From Sphingobium sp. D43FB (GTDB taxonomy: Bacteria > Pseudomonadota > Alphaproteobacteria > Sphingomonadales > Sphingomonadaceae): DNA of 64,000 nt. Below are positions 35,773 to 42,328 of the stretch, one piece after another. How positions within the stretch are numbered: the first letter of the stretch is position 1; each line of letters starts with the position of its first letter. The notes beneath the pieces were generated by a model. That model saw only the letters and a program-made list of their open reading frames with translations. It did not search any database and was not told where the DNA came from. The stretch covers positions 62,001-126,000 of the forward strand of contig NZ_NMUA01000005.1 of the NCBI RefSeq assembly GCF_002312805.1, written 5' to 3'. The position numbers and the translations under genes are program-made.

Positions 35773-37095
35773 ATGCAGAGTTCGCATATCGAATGGCTGG
35801 CCGAGCGGCCGGGCGAGCGCGACCGGCTGTTGCGGTCGCTGGGGCCGGTGGCGAGCGAGGCACTGGCGCATGACTGGGGCGCTGTGGCGCGGCCGGGGCA
35901 GGTGGCACCGCCGGGCGATTGGCGCATCTGGCTGATGATGGCGGGGCGCGGCTTTGGCAAGACGCGGGCCGGGGCGGAATGGGTGCGGGGGATTGCCGAG
36001 GGCGATCCGGGCGCGCGGATTGCGCTGGTTGGTGCGACGCTGGGCGAGGCGCGGCGGGTGATGGTGGAAGGCGCGTCTGGGCTGCTGGCGATTGCACCCT
36101 GGTGGTGTCGCCCGGTCTTTGCGCCCGCGCTGCGCAAGCTGCTATGGCCCAATGGCGCGGTGGCGACCCTGTTCGGGGCGGCAGAGCCGGAGAGCTTGCG
36201 CGGGCCGCAGTTCAGCCACGGCTGGGCCGACGAGATCGCCAAATGGCCCTTTGCGGAAAGCGCCTGGGATAATCTGATGATGACGATGCGGCTGGGTAGC
36301 GCGCCGCGGGTGATGGCGACGACGACGCCACGGCCGGTGGCGCTGGTGCGGCGGTTGGTGACGGATGGCGATGTGGTCGTGACGCGCGGGCGGACGGTGG
36401 AGAATAAAGCCAATCTGGCCGATGGCTTTATCGCGGCGATGACGCGCAGCTATGGCGGCACGCGGCTGGGGCGGCAGGAACTGGACGGCGAATTGATCGA
36501 GGAGGTGGCGGGGGCTTTGTGGAGCCGTGACCTGATCGAGCGGTGCCGGGTGGCGCATGTGCCGGGCGGCGCGGGCGACGCGGCGCTGTTGACGCGGGTG
36601 GTGGTGGCGGTCGATCCGCCTGCGTCGGCGCATGGCGATGCGTGCGGGATCGTGGTGGTGGGCCTCGGCCGGGACGGGCGCGGCTATGTGATCGCGGATG
36701 CCAGTGTCGAGGGCTGTTCGCCCGAAATATGGGCGCGCGCGGTTGCGGCGGCGGCGCTGGTGCATGGCGCGGACAAGGTGGTGGCCGAGGCGAATAATGG
36801 CGGCGCGATGGTGACCAGCGTGCTGCGTGCGGCGGAAGAGGCGCTGCCGGTGCGGCTGGTCCATGCGAGCCGGGGGAAGGTGGCGCGGGCCGAGCCGGTG
36901 GCGGCTTTGTACGAAGCCGGGCGGGTGGCGCATCGCGGGGCTTTCCCGGCGCTGGAGGATGAGATGTGCGGGTTGGTGCTGGGCGGCGGCTATGAGGGGC
37001 CGGGGCGATCGCCGGACCGGGCGGATGCGCTGGTGTGGGCGCTGAGCGAGTTGATGCTGGGGCGGCAGGGGGTGGCGCAGGTGCGGGGGTTGTAG
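35773..37095 (+). CDS. GTA terminase large subunit (gp2)
   Basis: DNA-packaging motor of 440 residues. The ATPase domain has a Walker A variant AGRGFGKTRAGAEW near residue 57 and a Walker B-like HGWADEIAKWP near 150. The nuclease domain shows VVVAVDPPASAHGDACG near 280, with the metal-binding Asp, AEANNGG near 335 and SPDRADALVWAL near 415. This is the GTA/DNA-packaging-protein type of TerL. It starts 33 nt after the M28 peptidase gene, and no dedicated promoter is visible. Packaging in GTAs is headful and non-specific. Confidence 0.94.
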   Translation: MQSSHIEWLAERPGERDRLLRSLGPVASEALAHDWGAVARPGQVAPPGDWRIWLMMAGRGFGKTRAGAEWVRGIAEGDPGARIALVGATLGEARRVMVEGASGLLAIAPWWCRPVFAPALRKLLWPNGAVATLFGAAEPESLRGPQFSHGWADEIAKWPFAESAWDNLMMTMRLGSAPRVMATTTPRPVALVRRLVTDGDVVVTRGRTVENKANLADGFIAAMTRSYGGTRLGRQELDGELIEEVAGALWSRDLIERCRVAHVPGGAGDAALLTRVVVAVDPPASAHGDACGIVVVGLGRDGRGYVIADASVEGCSPEIWARAVAAAALVHGADKVVAEANNGGAMVTSVLRAAEEALPVRLVHASRGKVARAEPVAALYEAGRVAHRGAFPALEDEMCGLVLGGGYEGPGRSPDRADALVWALSELMLGRQGVAQVRGL

Positions 37096-37163
37096 ACGCG
37101 GAACTTGGCGTGGCATCCGATCGTTTCGGCGGCATCATATCAAGGATTTACGGAGTGACGCGC

Positions 37164-37502
37164 ATGAAGACGGTCAAGATTTTGGGTGCCCTGGTGGGCG
37201 TGACGTTGGTGGCATCGCCGGTGCTGGCGGCGTCGTTGAGCAGCAAGGAGCGGGCGCGGGTGGCGCGGGCTGCGCCGCGGGATCGCGACGATGTGCGCTA
37301 TTGCCTGTTGCAGGGCAAGAAGGGCCGCGACAAGGGCACGGTGATTGGCGCGGCCGGTGGGGCTGGCGTCGGGTTGCTGGCGGGCGGCGGGGTTGGCGAG
37401 ACGCTGCTGGGCGCGGGCGCGGGTGCGCTGGCCGGGCGCGTGATCGGCAAGAGCGAGGGGACGAACTCGACCTGTGACCGGGTGTTGGCGCGGAATAGGT
37501 GA
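37164..37502 (+). CDS. Small exported glycine-zipper protein
   Basis: 112-residue protein with a signal peptide (MKTVKILGALVGVTLVASPVLA), a short charged region RDRDDVRYCLLQGKKGRDKG and a glycine-zipper segment VIGAAGGAGVGLLAGGGVGETLLGAG..AGALAGRVIG (positions about 60-98). Two cysteines may form a disulfide. This resembles small periplasmic or outer-membrane-associated glycine-zipper proteins, not a phage structural protein. Placed between terminase and portal genes as an insertion. ATG at 37164 has CGGAG 8 nt upstream. Confidence 0.8.
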   Translation: MKTVKILGALVGVTLVASPVLAASLSSKERARVARAAPRDRDDVRYCLLQGKKGRDKGTVIGAAGGAGVGLLAGGGVGETLLGAGAGALAGRVIGKSEGTNSTCDRVLARNR

Positions 37503-37574
37503 GGGTGGTGCGGCTGATGCGGTTTTCCCCTGTAAGGCAGGGCAATCGCATATGACACCCAACCTATCCAAAGT

Positions 37575-37664
37575 CGTCACCCTGAACTTGTTTCAGGGTC
37601 CATCTATCACCACGAGCCGCCGTTTTTGGGGCACGATGGATGCTGAAACAAGTTCAGCATGACG
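37575..37664. repeat. Palindromic repeat, family VII
   Basis: Outer arms CGTCACCCTGAACTTGTTTC and GAAACAAGTTCAGCATGACG, nearly perfect, with inner CATC / GATG. Only copy in the window. Confidence 0.85.
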
Positions 37665-37699
37665 AAGAAAATGGCGTGCGCTCCATTTACGATAGCCCT

Positions 37700-37815
37700 G
37701 CCCTGCCATGGAAGGGGAGGTGGCAGGGCGTAGCCCCGACGGAGGGGCGTTGCCGTCTCGATAGGGTGACACCCCTCCACCGGCTTCGCCGGTCCCCCTC
37801 CCCTTACAGGGGAGG
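37700..37815. repeat. Palindromic repeat, family VI
   Basis: Begins CCTGCCATGGAAGGGGAGGT and ends CTCCCCTTACAGGGGAGG, with inner GGAGGGGCGTTGCC / GGTGACACCCCTCC. Second copy of the element at 2681-2793. Confidence 0.85.
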
Positions 37816-37845
37816 ATTTTTGCGTTTCAGATGATGGGGGCATTT

Positions 37846-37925
37846 AGCCCCCTCTCCAAGCTACGGTAGGCGGCTTCGCCGCTCACCTTCGCTATCCTCT
37901 CCCCCGCTGGGGAGAGGATTTTTTT
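37846..37925. repeat. Family III repeat ending in a hairpin that abuts the portal start codon
   Basis: The element ends with a perfect 11-bp stem ATCCTCTCCCC (37894-37904) / GGGGAGAGGAT (37909-37919), loop CGCT, then a T-run to 37925. The portal ATG is the next base. The 3' arm GGGGAGAGGA is also the only Shine-Dalgarno-like sequence for that ATG. Confidence 0.88.
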
Positions 37926-39068
37926 ATGGGCGGGGACAAATCCATGAAATTCTTTGGGATGAAGGCGGCGGCATCTGCGGATGCGCGGCCGGTGTTGGCG
38001 CGCGCCTGGGGGACCGGGGCGGTGGCTTTGGGGGAGTGGCCTGCCAGCTATGAGGCGCAGGTGCGTAGCGGCGTGATGGGCAATGCGGTGGCGCAGCGGG
38101 CGATGCGGCTGGTGTCCGAGGGGGCGGGGGCCTGTCCGCTGAAGGTTGGCGGGGTTGAGGACGCGGCGCGGGTGTTGGCGTTGGTGGGCCGCGCGTCGGC
38201 GGGGCAGGGGTTGGTGGAGACGCTGGCTTGTCATTTGTTGTTGCATGGCAATGCCTATGTGCAGGTCATGGTGGGGGCGGATGGGATGCCCGCCGAGCTG
38301 TTCGCGCTGCGGCCTGAACGGGTGTCGGTGGAGGCGGATGCGCGGGGGTGGCCTGCGGCCTATTTGTATCGGGTGGGGGAGAGCGTGACGCGGCTGTCGC
38401 CCGACGATGGCGCGGGGCGGCCGAGCGTGTTGCATTTGAAGGCGCTGCATCCGCTTGACGACCATTATGGGCTGGGTTGCGTCGGCGCGGCGGCGGGGCC
38501 GGTGGCGATCCACAATGCGGCCAGCGTCTGGAACAAGGCGCTGCTCGACAATGCGGCGCGGCCGAGCGGGGCGATGGTCTATGAGCCGGGCGATGGGTCG
38601 GTGCTGTCGCCCGACCAGTTCGAACGGGTCAAGCGCGAGATGGAGGTCGCCTTTGCGGGCGCGGCCAATGCCGGGCGGCCGATGCTGCTGGAGGGGGGCC
38701 TCCGCTGGCAGGCGATGAGCCTGACGCCTGCCGAGATGGATTTTGTGGGGTTGAAGGCGGCGGCGGCGCGGGAGATCGCGCTGGCCTTCGGCGTGCCGCC
38801 GATGCTGATGGGGCTGCCCGGCGACAATAGTTATGCCAATTATCGCGAGGCGAACAAGGCGCTGTGGCGGCAGACGATCTTGCCGCTGGTGGCGAAGATC
38901 GGTGCGGGGTTGGGGCAGGGGCTAGCCGGATGGTGGCCGGGGCTGCGGATCGAGGCGGATCTGGATGGCGTGGCGGCGCTGTCGGATGAGCGCGCGGCGC
39001 TGTGGGACCGGGTGGCGGCGGCGGATTTTTTGAGCGGGGATGAGAAGCGGGCGATGTTGGGGATTTGA
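37926..39068 (+). CDS. GTA/phage portal protein (gp3)
   Basis: Ring protein at the capsid vertex through which DNA enters. The 380-residue length and features match the HK97-type portal: VMGNAVAQRAMRLVSEGAGA near residue 50, LLLHGNAYVQVM near 105, HLKALHPLDDHYGLG near 170, and FGVPPMLMGLPGDNSYANYREANKALW near 285-310, the most conserved segment. The ATG at 37926 follows a family III hairpin; a second ATG at 37944 (MKFFGMKAA) has GGGG upstream and may be the true start. Follows terminase after the glycine-zipper insert. Confidence 0.93.
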   Translation: MGGDKSMKFFGMKAAASADARPVLARAWGTGAVALGEWPASYEAQVRSGVMGNAVAQRAMRLVSEGAGACPLKVGGVEDAARVLALVGRASAGQGLVETLACHLLLHGNAYVQVMVGADGMPAELFALRPERVSVEADARGWPAAYLYRVGESVTRLSPDDGAGRPSVLHLKALHPLDDHYGLGCVGAAAGPVAIHNAASVWNKALLDNAARPSGAMVYEPGDGSVLSPDQFERVKREMEVAFAGAANAGRPMLLEGGLRWQAMSLTPAEMDFVGLKAAAAREIALAFGVPPMLMGLPGDNSYANYREANKALWRQTILPLVAKIGAGLGQGLAGWWPGLRIEADLDGVAALSDERAALWDRVAAADFLSGDEKRAMLGI

Positions 39069-39075
39069 GGCGGGC

Positions 39076-39156
39076 GTCGAGCCCCCTCTCCCAACTGCGC
39101 CTAGGCGGCTGCGCCGCCAAGGCTTCGTATCCCTCTCCCCGATGGGGCGAGGGGAT
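39076..39156. repeat. Palindromic repeat, family III
   Basis: Starts GTCGAGCCCCCTCTCCCAAC, contains CTAGGCGGCTGCGCCGCCAA, ends with a diverged hairpin CCTCTCCCC-GAT-GGGGCGAGG. Fills the gap between portal and the next small gene. Confidence 0.88.
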
Positions 39157-39167
39157 TGGAGGATAAG

Positions 39168-39488
39168 ATGACACAGGATGGCGAGATGCTGGCGCGGTTG
39201 GTGGCGCAGGCGCAGGGGGTGCCCGGCGCGGTGGACATGGTGATGATCCGCGCGCTGGTGGAGGAGGCGAGCGAACTGGGCGCGGGGCGGGCGCTGGAGC
39301 GGTTGGGGCTGGCCGACCGGCGGGCCGAGGGCGATGTGCGCGAATTGCGCGAGCTGCTGCGCGCCTGGCGCGACGCGAAAAAGGCGGCGCGCGGGGCGGT
39401 GATCGGCTGGGTTGTGCGGATCGGGCTGGCGCTGCTGTTGCTGGGGATGGCGGTGAAGATGGGCTTGTTGGGGTTGGTTAGGGCGTGA
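39168..39488 (+). CDS. Small GTA-cluster protein with C-terminal membrane segment (DUF6127-like)
   Basis: 106-residue protein: a helical N-terminal 80 residues (MLARLVAQAQGVPGAVDMVMIRALVEEASELGAGRALERLGL) and one C-terminal membrane helix (about 80-103, GWVVRIGLALLLLGMAVKMGL). This kind of protein occurs between portal and protease genes in alphaproteobacterial GTA clusters, where it is labelled DUF6127 as I recall; its role is unknown. ATG at 39168 has TGGAGGA 6 nt upstream. Confidence 0.78.
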   Translation: MTQDGEMLARLVAQAQGVPGAVDMVMIRALVEEASELGAGRALERLGLADRRAEGDVRELRELLRAWRDAKKAARGAVIGWVVRIGLALLLLGMAVKMGLLGLVRA

Positions 39489-39505
39489 AGATCCAGCACC
39501 ACGCC

Positions 39506-39618
39506 CCGTTCGTGCTGAGTAGAGGCTGAGCGTGTCGAAGCCTCGTATCGAAGCATGGGCGCTACGATCCTTCGATATGCCCCTTCGACTTCGCTCAGGG
39601 GCTACTCAGGACGAACGG
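39506..39618. repeat. Family IV repeat whose end supplies the protease ribosome-binding site
   Basis: Ends CCGTTCGTGCTGAGTA (39506-39521) and TACTCAGGACGAACGG (39603-39618). The last bases run into GGAGATTATATG, so the terminal CGG of the repeat is part of the GGAG before the prohead protease ATG at 39626. Confidence 0.87.
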
Positions 39619-39625
39619 AGATTAT

Positions 39626-40036
39626 ATGGATCAGGACGTGCGCTTTGCGGGCTATGCGGCGATTTTCGATCGGGTGGATCGGGGCGGCGATGTGGTGCGG
39701 GCGGGGGCGTTCGGTGGCGCTTTGGCGGCGGGCGTGCCGTTGCTGTGGCAGCATGGGCCGGGCTGCGTGATCGGGACGGTCGAGCGGCTGGCGGAGGATG
39801 CGCGCGGGTTGCGCGTGATCGGGCGGGTGTCGGTGCGCACGGCGGCCGGGCGCGAGGCGGCGGCGGCGCTGCGGGCGGGCGCGGTCGATGGGCTGTCGTT
39901 CGGATATCGGGTGAAGGCGGCGCGAGGCGGCGGAGCCGGTTTGGGGCCGCGCGAATTGCTGGCGCTGGATCTGGTGGAGGTGAGTTTGGTGAGCCATCCG
40001 ATGCAGGAGGGGGCGCGGGTGATTAGGGTGGAGTGA
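39626..40036 (+). CDS. HK97-family prohead protease (gp4)
   Basis: Serine protease that trims the capsid protein during head maturation. The 136-residue product is short but has the family pattern: FAGYAAIFDRVDRGGDVVRAGAF at the start, LLWQHGPGCVIGTVERL with the catalytic His near residue 43, and the Ser region DGLSFGYRVKAARGG near 90, then LDLVEVSLVSHPM near 117. The ATG at 39626 uses the GGAG made at the junction with the upstream repeat. The capsid gene is normally next, but here a moron-like unit intervenes. Confidence 0.91.
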   Translation: MDQDVRFAGYAAIFDRVDRGGDVVRAGAFGGALAAGVPLLWQHGPGCVIGTVERLAEDARGLRVIGRVSVRTAAGREAAAALRAGAVDGLSFGYRVKAARGGGAGLGPRELLALDLVEVSLVSHPMQEGARVIRVE

Positions 40037-40167
40037 AGGGGGCCTCATTTGGTTCGCGCGGAGACGCAGAGACGCGGAGAAGAAGAGAACTCGTCATTCC
40101 TATCTAGCGGATATCTTTCTGCGGCCAATGCTCCCTATCCCATCCTTCTGCCGGGAGGACATGCGCG

Positions 40168-40195
40168 TTGCGATTGCTCGTTGCTCCGCTATAAA
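40168..40195 (+). promoter_or_regulatory. Putative promoter of the moron-like gene
   Basis: TTGCGA (40168-40173), 16-nt spacer, TATAAA (40190-40195). It lies 47 nt before the ATG at 40243, inside the GTA cluster. Upstream, from 40055, is a short GAGACGCAGAGACGCGGAGA run. Confidence 0.55.
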
Positions 40196-40242
40196 ATGGA
40201 GACTGGCCTGCACGTCCACTGGCCATGTAACGGGAGAACGAC

Positions 40243-40740
40243 ATGGCTCTTGCCTTGAATGTGGGGTGGCTATCGCAAGCGTTACGCGAAGATAAGGATG
40301 GCTTCGCATTTGGGTTGGATCAAATTTCCGATCTTAATGCGGTTCTCGCCGAATCGGGCGAGTCTCTTCATGAGGAACCCACCGATATTGCCGAGCATGA
40401 TACCTACGAGGCGCAGATGTGGGGTTATGCGGGACTTCACGCTGTACGCCGACTGGCGGCCTACCATGCGTTGAAGGGCCAGTTACCACCGCCATGCACT
40501 TATGAAGATTTTGCCGATGATCCGCTTTTGCTGAAATTTTACGCCGAACACAGTTCTGAACTGGACAAGCCCAAAGCGGGATTTTTTGGCAGATTGTTCA
40601 GGAAGAAGTTGAAGGCACCTCTCCCGTTCGCACATTTAATTATGCATTCCGATTCCGAGGGATTTTATCTGCCCAGGCCGATGAACGAAGTCGTTTTCGA
40701 CACGGCCAATCCACCACGGGACGGATTGGGGGAATGGTAG
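40243..40740 (+). CDS. Hypothetical protein, moron-like insertion between protease and capsid
   Basis: 165-residue acidic, predicted cytoplasmic protein of no family I recognise. It contains EEPTDIAEHDTYEAQMWGYAGLHAVRRLAAYHALKG near residues 45-80, PPCTYEDFADDPLLLKFY near 85, a basic patch FFGRLFRKKLKAP near 122, and a C-terminal LPRPMNEVVFDTANPP. Base composition is clearly less GC-rich than the flanking GTA genes. It has its own promoter-like pair (40168-40195) and is followed by an intrinsic terminator (41075-41104). Its leader GGGAGAACGACATG nearly equals the capsid leader GGGAGAATGACATG. Function unknown. Confidence 0.82.
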   Translation: MALALNVGWLSQALREDKDGFAFGLDQISDLNAVLAESGESLHEEPTDIAEHDTYEAQMWGYAGLHAVRRLAAYHALKGQLPPPCTYEDFADDPLLLKFYAEHSSELDKPKAGFFGRLFRKKLKAPLPFAHLIMHSDSEGFYLPRPMNEVVFDTANPPRDGLGEW

Positions 40741-40958
40741 GTTCTTCCGTTCATCTTCTGGAAGAATGTTTGTTGCTGGCGGATTGGATTGGCCTGCCTG
40801 ATGGGATTGACGCTGAATGCGACGATGTTGTCGAGGCGGCGGAGGCACCAGGAGGTGAAGGATGGCGCGTTTACGGGATAGAGGCATTTTGCCTGATCCG
40901 TTTGATTGAAGGGTGTCGGGCGTCGATCTTGCACAGGGGCGCTTTGCTGTTCACCTAG
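40734..40958 (+). CDS. Possible small gene overlapping the moron-like gene
   Basis: 74-codon frame whose ATG overlaps the preceding stop codon region, a pattern of translational coupling. The product is acidic (LPDGIDAECDDVVEAAEAPGG) with a hydrophobic end and matches nothing I know. It could be a non-coding tail of the acquired segment. Weak. Confidence 0.25.
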   Translation: MVGSSVHLLEECLLLADWIGLPDGIDAECDDVVEAAEAPGGEGWRVYGIEAFCLIRLIEGCRASILHRGALLFT

Positions 40959-40985
40959 CATTTTATTGTTCCATATGAGGGTGTG

Positions 40986-41063
40986 TTCCCCCTCTTCCAA
41001 CTGCGCCTAACCGGCATAGCCGGTAAGGCTTTGTATCCTTCTCCCCGCTGGGGAGAAGGTTTT
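40986..41063. repeat. Palindromic repeat, family III
   Basis: TTCCCCCTCTTCCAACTGCG, inner CCGGCATAGCCGG, and the hairpin CCTTCTCCCC-GCT-GGGGAGAAGG followed by TTTT. Confidence 0.87.
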
Positions 41064-41074
41064 CGAGAATTTCA

Positions 41075-41104
41075 GGGCGGTCCCATCCGGGGCCGCCCTT
41101 TTTT
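41075..41104 (+). terminator. Intrinsic terminator directly upstream of the capsid gene
   Basis: 10-bp stem GGGCGGTCCC (41075-41084) / GGGGCCGCCC (41089-41098) with one G-U pair, loop ATCC, then T6. The capsid ATG is 23 nt further. It would stop transcripts from the moron-like gene and from upstream GTA genes. Confidence 0.85.
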
Positions 41105-41127
41105 GTGTTTTCTAGCGGGAGAATGAC

Positions 41128-42246
41128 ATGACGGATGCTTTGGAGAGCAGCTTTGATGCGGCGGTGCAGGGGGAGCGGATTGCGGCTTTGGAGGCGGATT
41201 TGGGGGCTTTGCGGGTGGCGATGCAGCGGCCGGCGCTCGATGGGGTGAAGGGCGGGGCGCCAGGAAGTTTTGGCGATCCGGCGCGGAGCGCTTTTGTCGA
41301 TCGCTATGTGCGGCAGGGGCTGGAAGCCGGGGTGGAGCTGAAGAGCTTTTCCGGTGCGACCGGTGCGGCGGGGGGCTATGCGGTGCCGCGCGAGATTGAT
41401 CAGCTGATCGGTACGACGCTCAAATCGCTGTCGCCGATCCGCGCGATCGCCAATGTCGTGCGGACGGGGACGGCGGGCTATCGCAAGCTGGTGAGTGCAG
41501 GCGGCATCGTGTCGGGCTGGGCGAGCGAGACGGGCGCGCGGGCCGAGACGGGGACGCCGGTCTTCAACGAGATCGTGCCGCCGTCGGGGGAATTGTTCGC
41601 CAATCCGGCGGCAAGCCAAGCGATGCTGGACGATGCGCAGTTCGATGTCGAGGGCTGGCTGGCGAGCGAGATTGCGCGGGAATTTGCGGTGGCGGAAGGG
41701 GCGGCCTTCGTGACCGGCAACGGGACGAACAAGCCCAAGGGGTTCCTGACCTATACCACCACCAACGAGGCGGACGCGGTGCGCGCGTTCGGATCGCTGC
41801 AATATGTGGTGTCGGGGGCGGCGGGGGCTTTCCCGGCCTCGGACCCGCAGAACAAGCTGATCGACCTGGTGCAGAGTTTGCGCGCGCCCTATCGGCAGGG
41901 GGCGTGTTTCGTGATGAACTCGGCGACGCTGGCGGTCATTCGCAAGATGAAGACGAGCGACGGGGCGTTCATCTGGCAACCGGGGTTGAGTGCGGGGCAG
42001 CCCGCGACGCTGCTCGGCTATCCGGTGGTCGAGGCGGAGGATATGCCCGACATCGCGGCCAACAGCCTGTCGATCGCCTTTGGCAATTTCCAGGCGGGCT
42101 ATGTCGTGGCCGAGCGCAACGAGACGAGCATCCTGCGCGATCCGTTCAGCAACAAGCCGTTCGTGCATTTCTATGCGGTCAGGCGGATCGGCGGGGGTGT
42201 GGCGAATAGCGAGGCGATCAAATTGATGCGGTTTGCGGCTTCGTAA
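41128..42246 (+). CDS. GTA major capsid protein, HK97 family (gp5)
   Basis: Main head shell protein of 372 residues. A helical N-terminal 75 residues (coiled-coil-like delta domain, removed by the prohead protease) is followed by the HK97 fold: KSFSGATGAAGGYAVPREIDQLI near 72, VSGWASETGARAETG near 128, EGAAFVTGNGTNKPKGFL near 192 and FVHFYAVRRIGGGVANSEAIKLM at the end. SD GGGAG is 6 nt before the ATG. It is bracketed by terminator-like hairpins at 41075-41104 and 42277-42306, so it may be a separate high-level transcript. Confidence 0.95.
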   Translation: MTDALESSFDAAVQGERIAALEADLGALRVAMQRPALDGVKGGAPGSFGDPARSAFVDRYVRQGLEAGVELKSFSGATGAAGGYAVPREIDQLIGTTLKSLSPIRAIANVVRTGTAGYRKLVSAGGIVSGWASETGARAETGTPVFNEIVPPSGELFANPAASQAMLDDAQFDVEGWLASEIAREFAVAEGAAFVTGNGTNKPKGFLTYTTTNEADAVRAFGSLQYVVSGAAGAFPASDPQNKLIDLVQSLRAPYRQGACFVMNSATLAVIRKMKTSDGAFIWQPGLSAGQPATLLGYPVVEAEDMPDIAANSLSIAFGNFQAGYVVAERNETSILRDPFSNKPFVHFYAVRRIGGGVANSEAIKLMRFAAS

Positions 42247-42276
42247 GACGGGAGGTGGGGCACGCCCCCACCCCAA

Positions 42277-42306
42277 CCCCTCCCCTGAAGGGGAGGGGCT
42301 TTTTTT
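42277..42306 (+). terminator. Terminator-like hairpin after the capsid gene (family VIII repeat)
   Basis: Perfect 9-bp stem CCCCTCCCC (42277-42285) / GGGGAGGGG (42290-42298), loop TGAA, then C and T7. Thirty-one bases after the capsid stop. Partial termination here would raise capsid mRNA over downstream genes. Confidence 0.75.
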
Positions 42307-42328
42307 GGTCTTTTTTCTGGGGGGTGGG

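Larger units (their letters stand above)
37503..37925. other. Intergenic stretch filled by three repeat elements
   Basis: 423 bp without a supported gene, before the portal gene. It is occupied almost end to end by a family VII repeat (37575-37664), a family VI repeat (37700-37815) and a family III repeat (37846-37925). Confidence 0.85.
40741..41127. other. Intergenic stretch before the capsid gene
   Basis: 387 bp containing at most the doubtful 74-codon frame, then a family III repeat (40986-41063), an intrinsic terminator (41075-41104) and the capsid leader with GGGAG at 41117-41121. Confidence 0.75.

Noticed and set aside
40665..41000. Minus-strand gene of 111 codons opposite the moron-like gene end
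   Set aside because: No ribosome-binding site or family feature. It runs over a repeat and the 3' end of the plus-strand gene.
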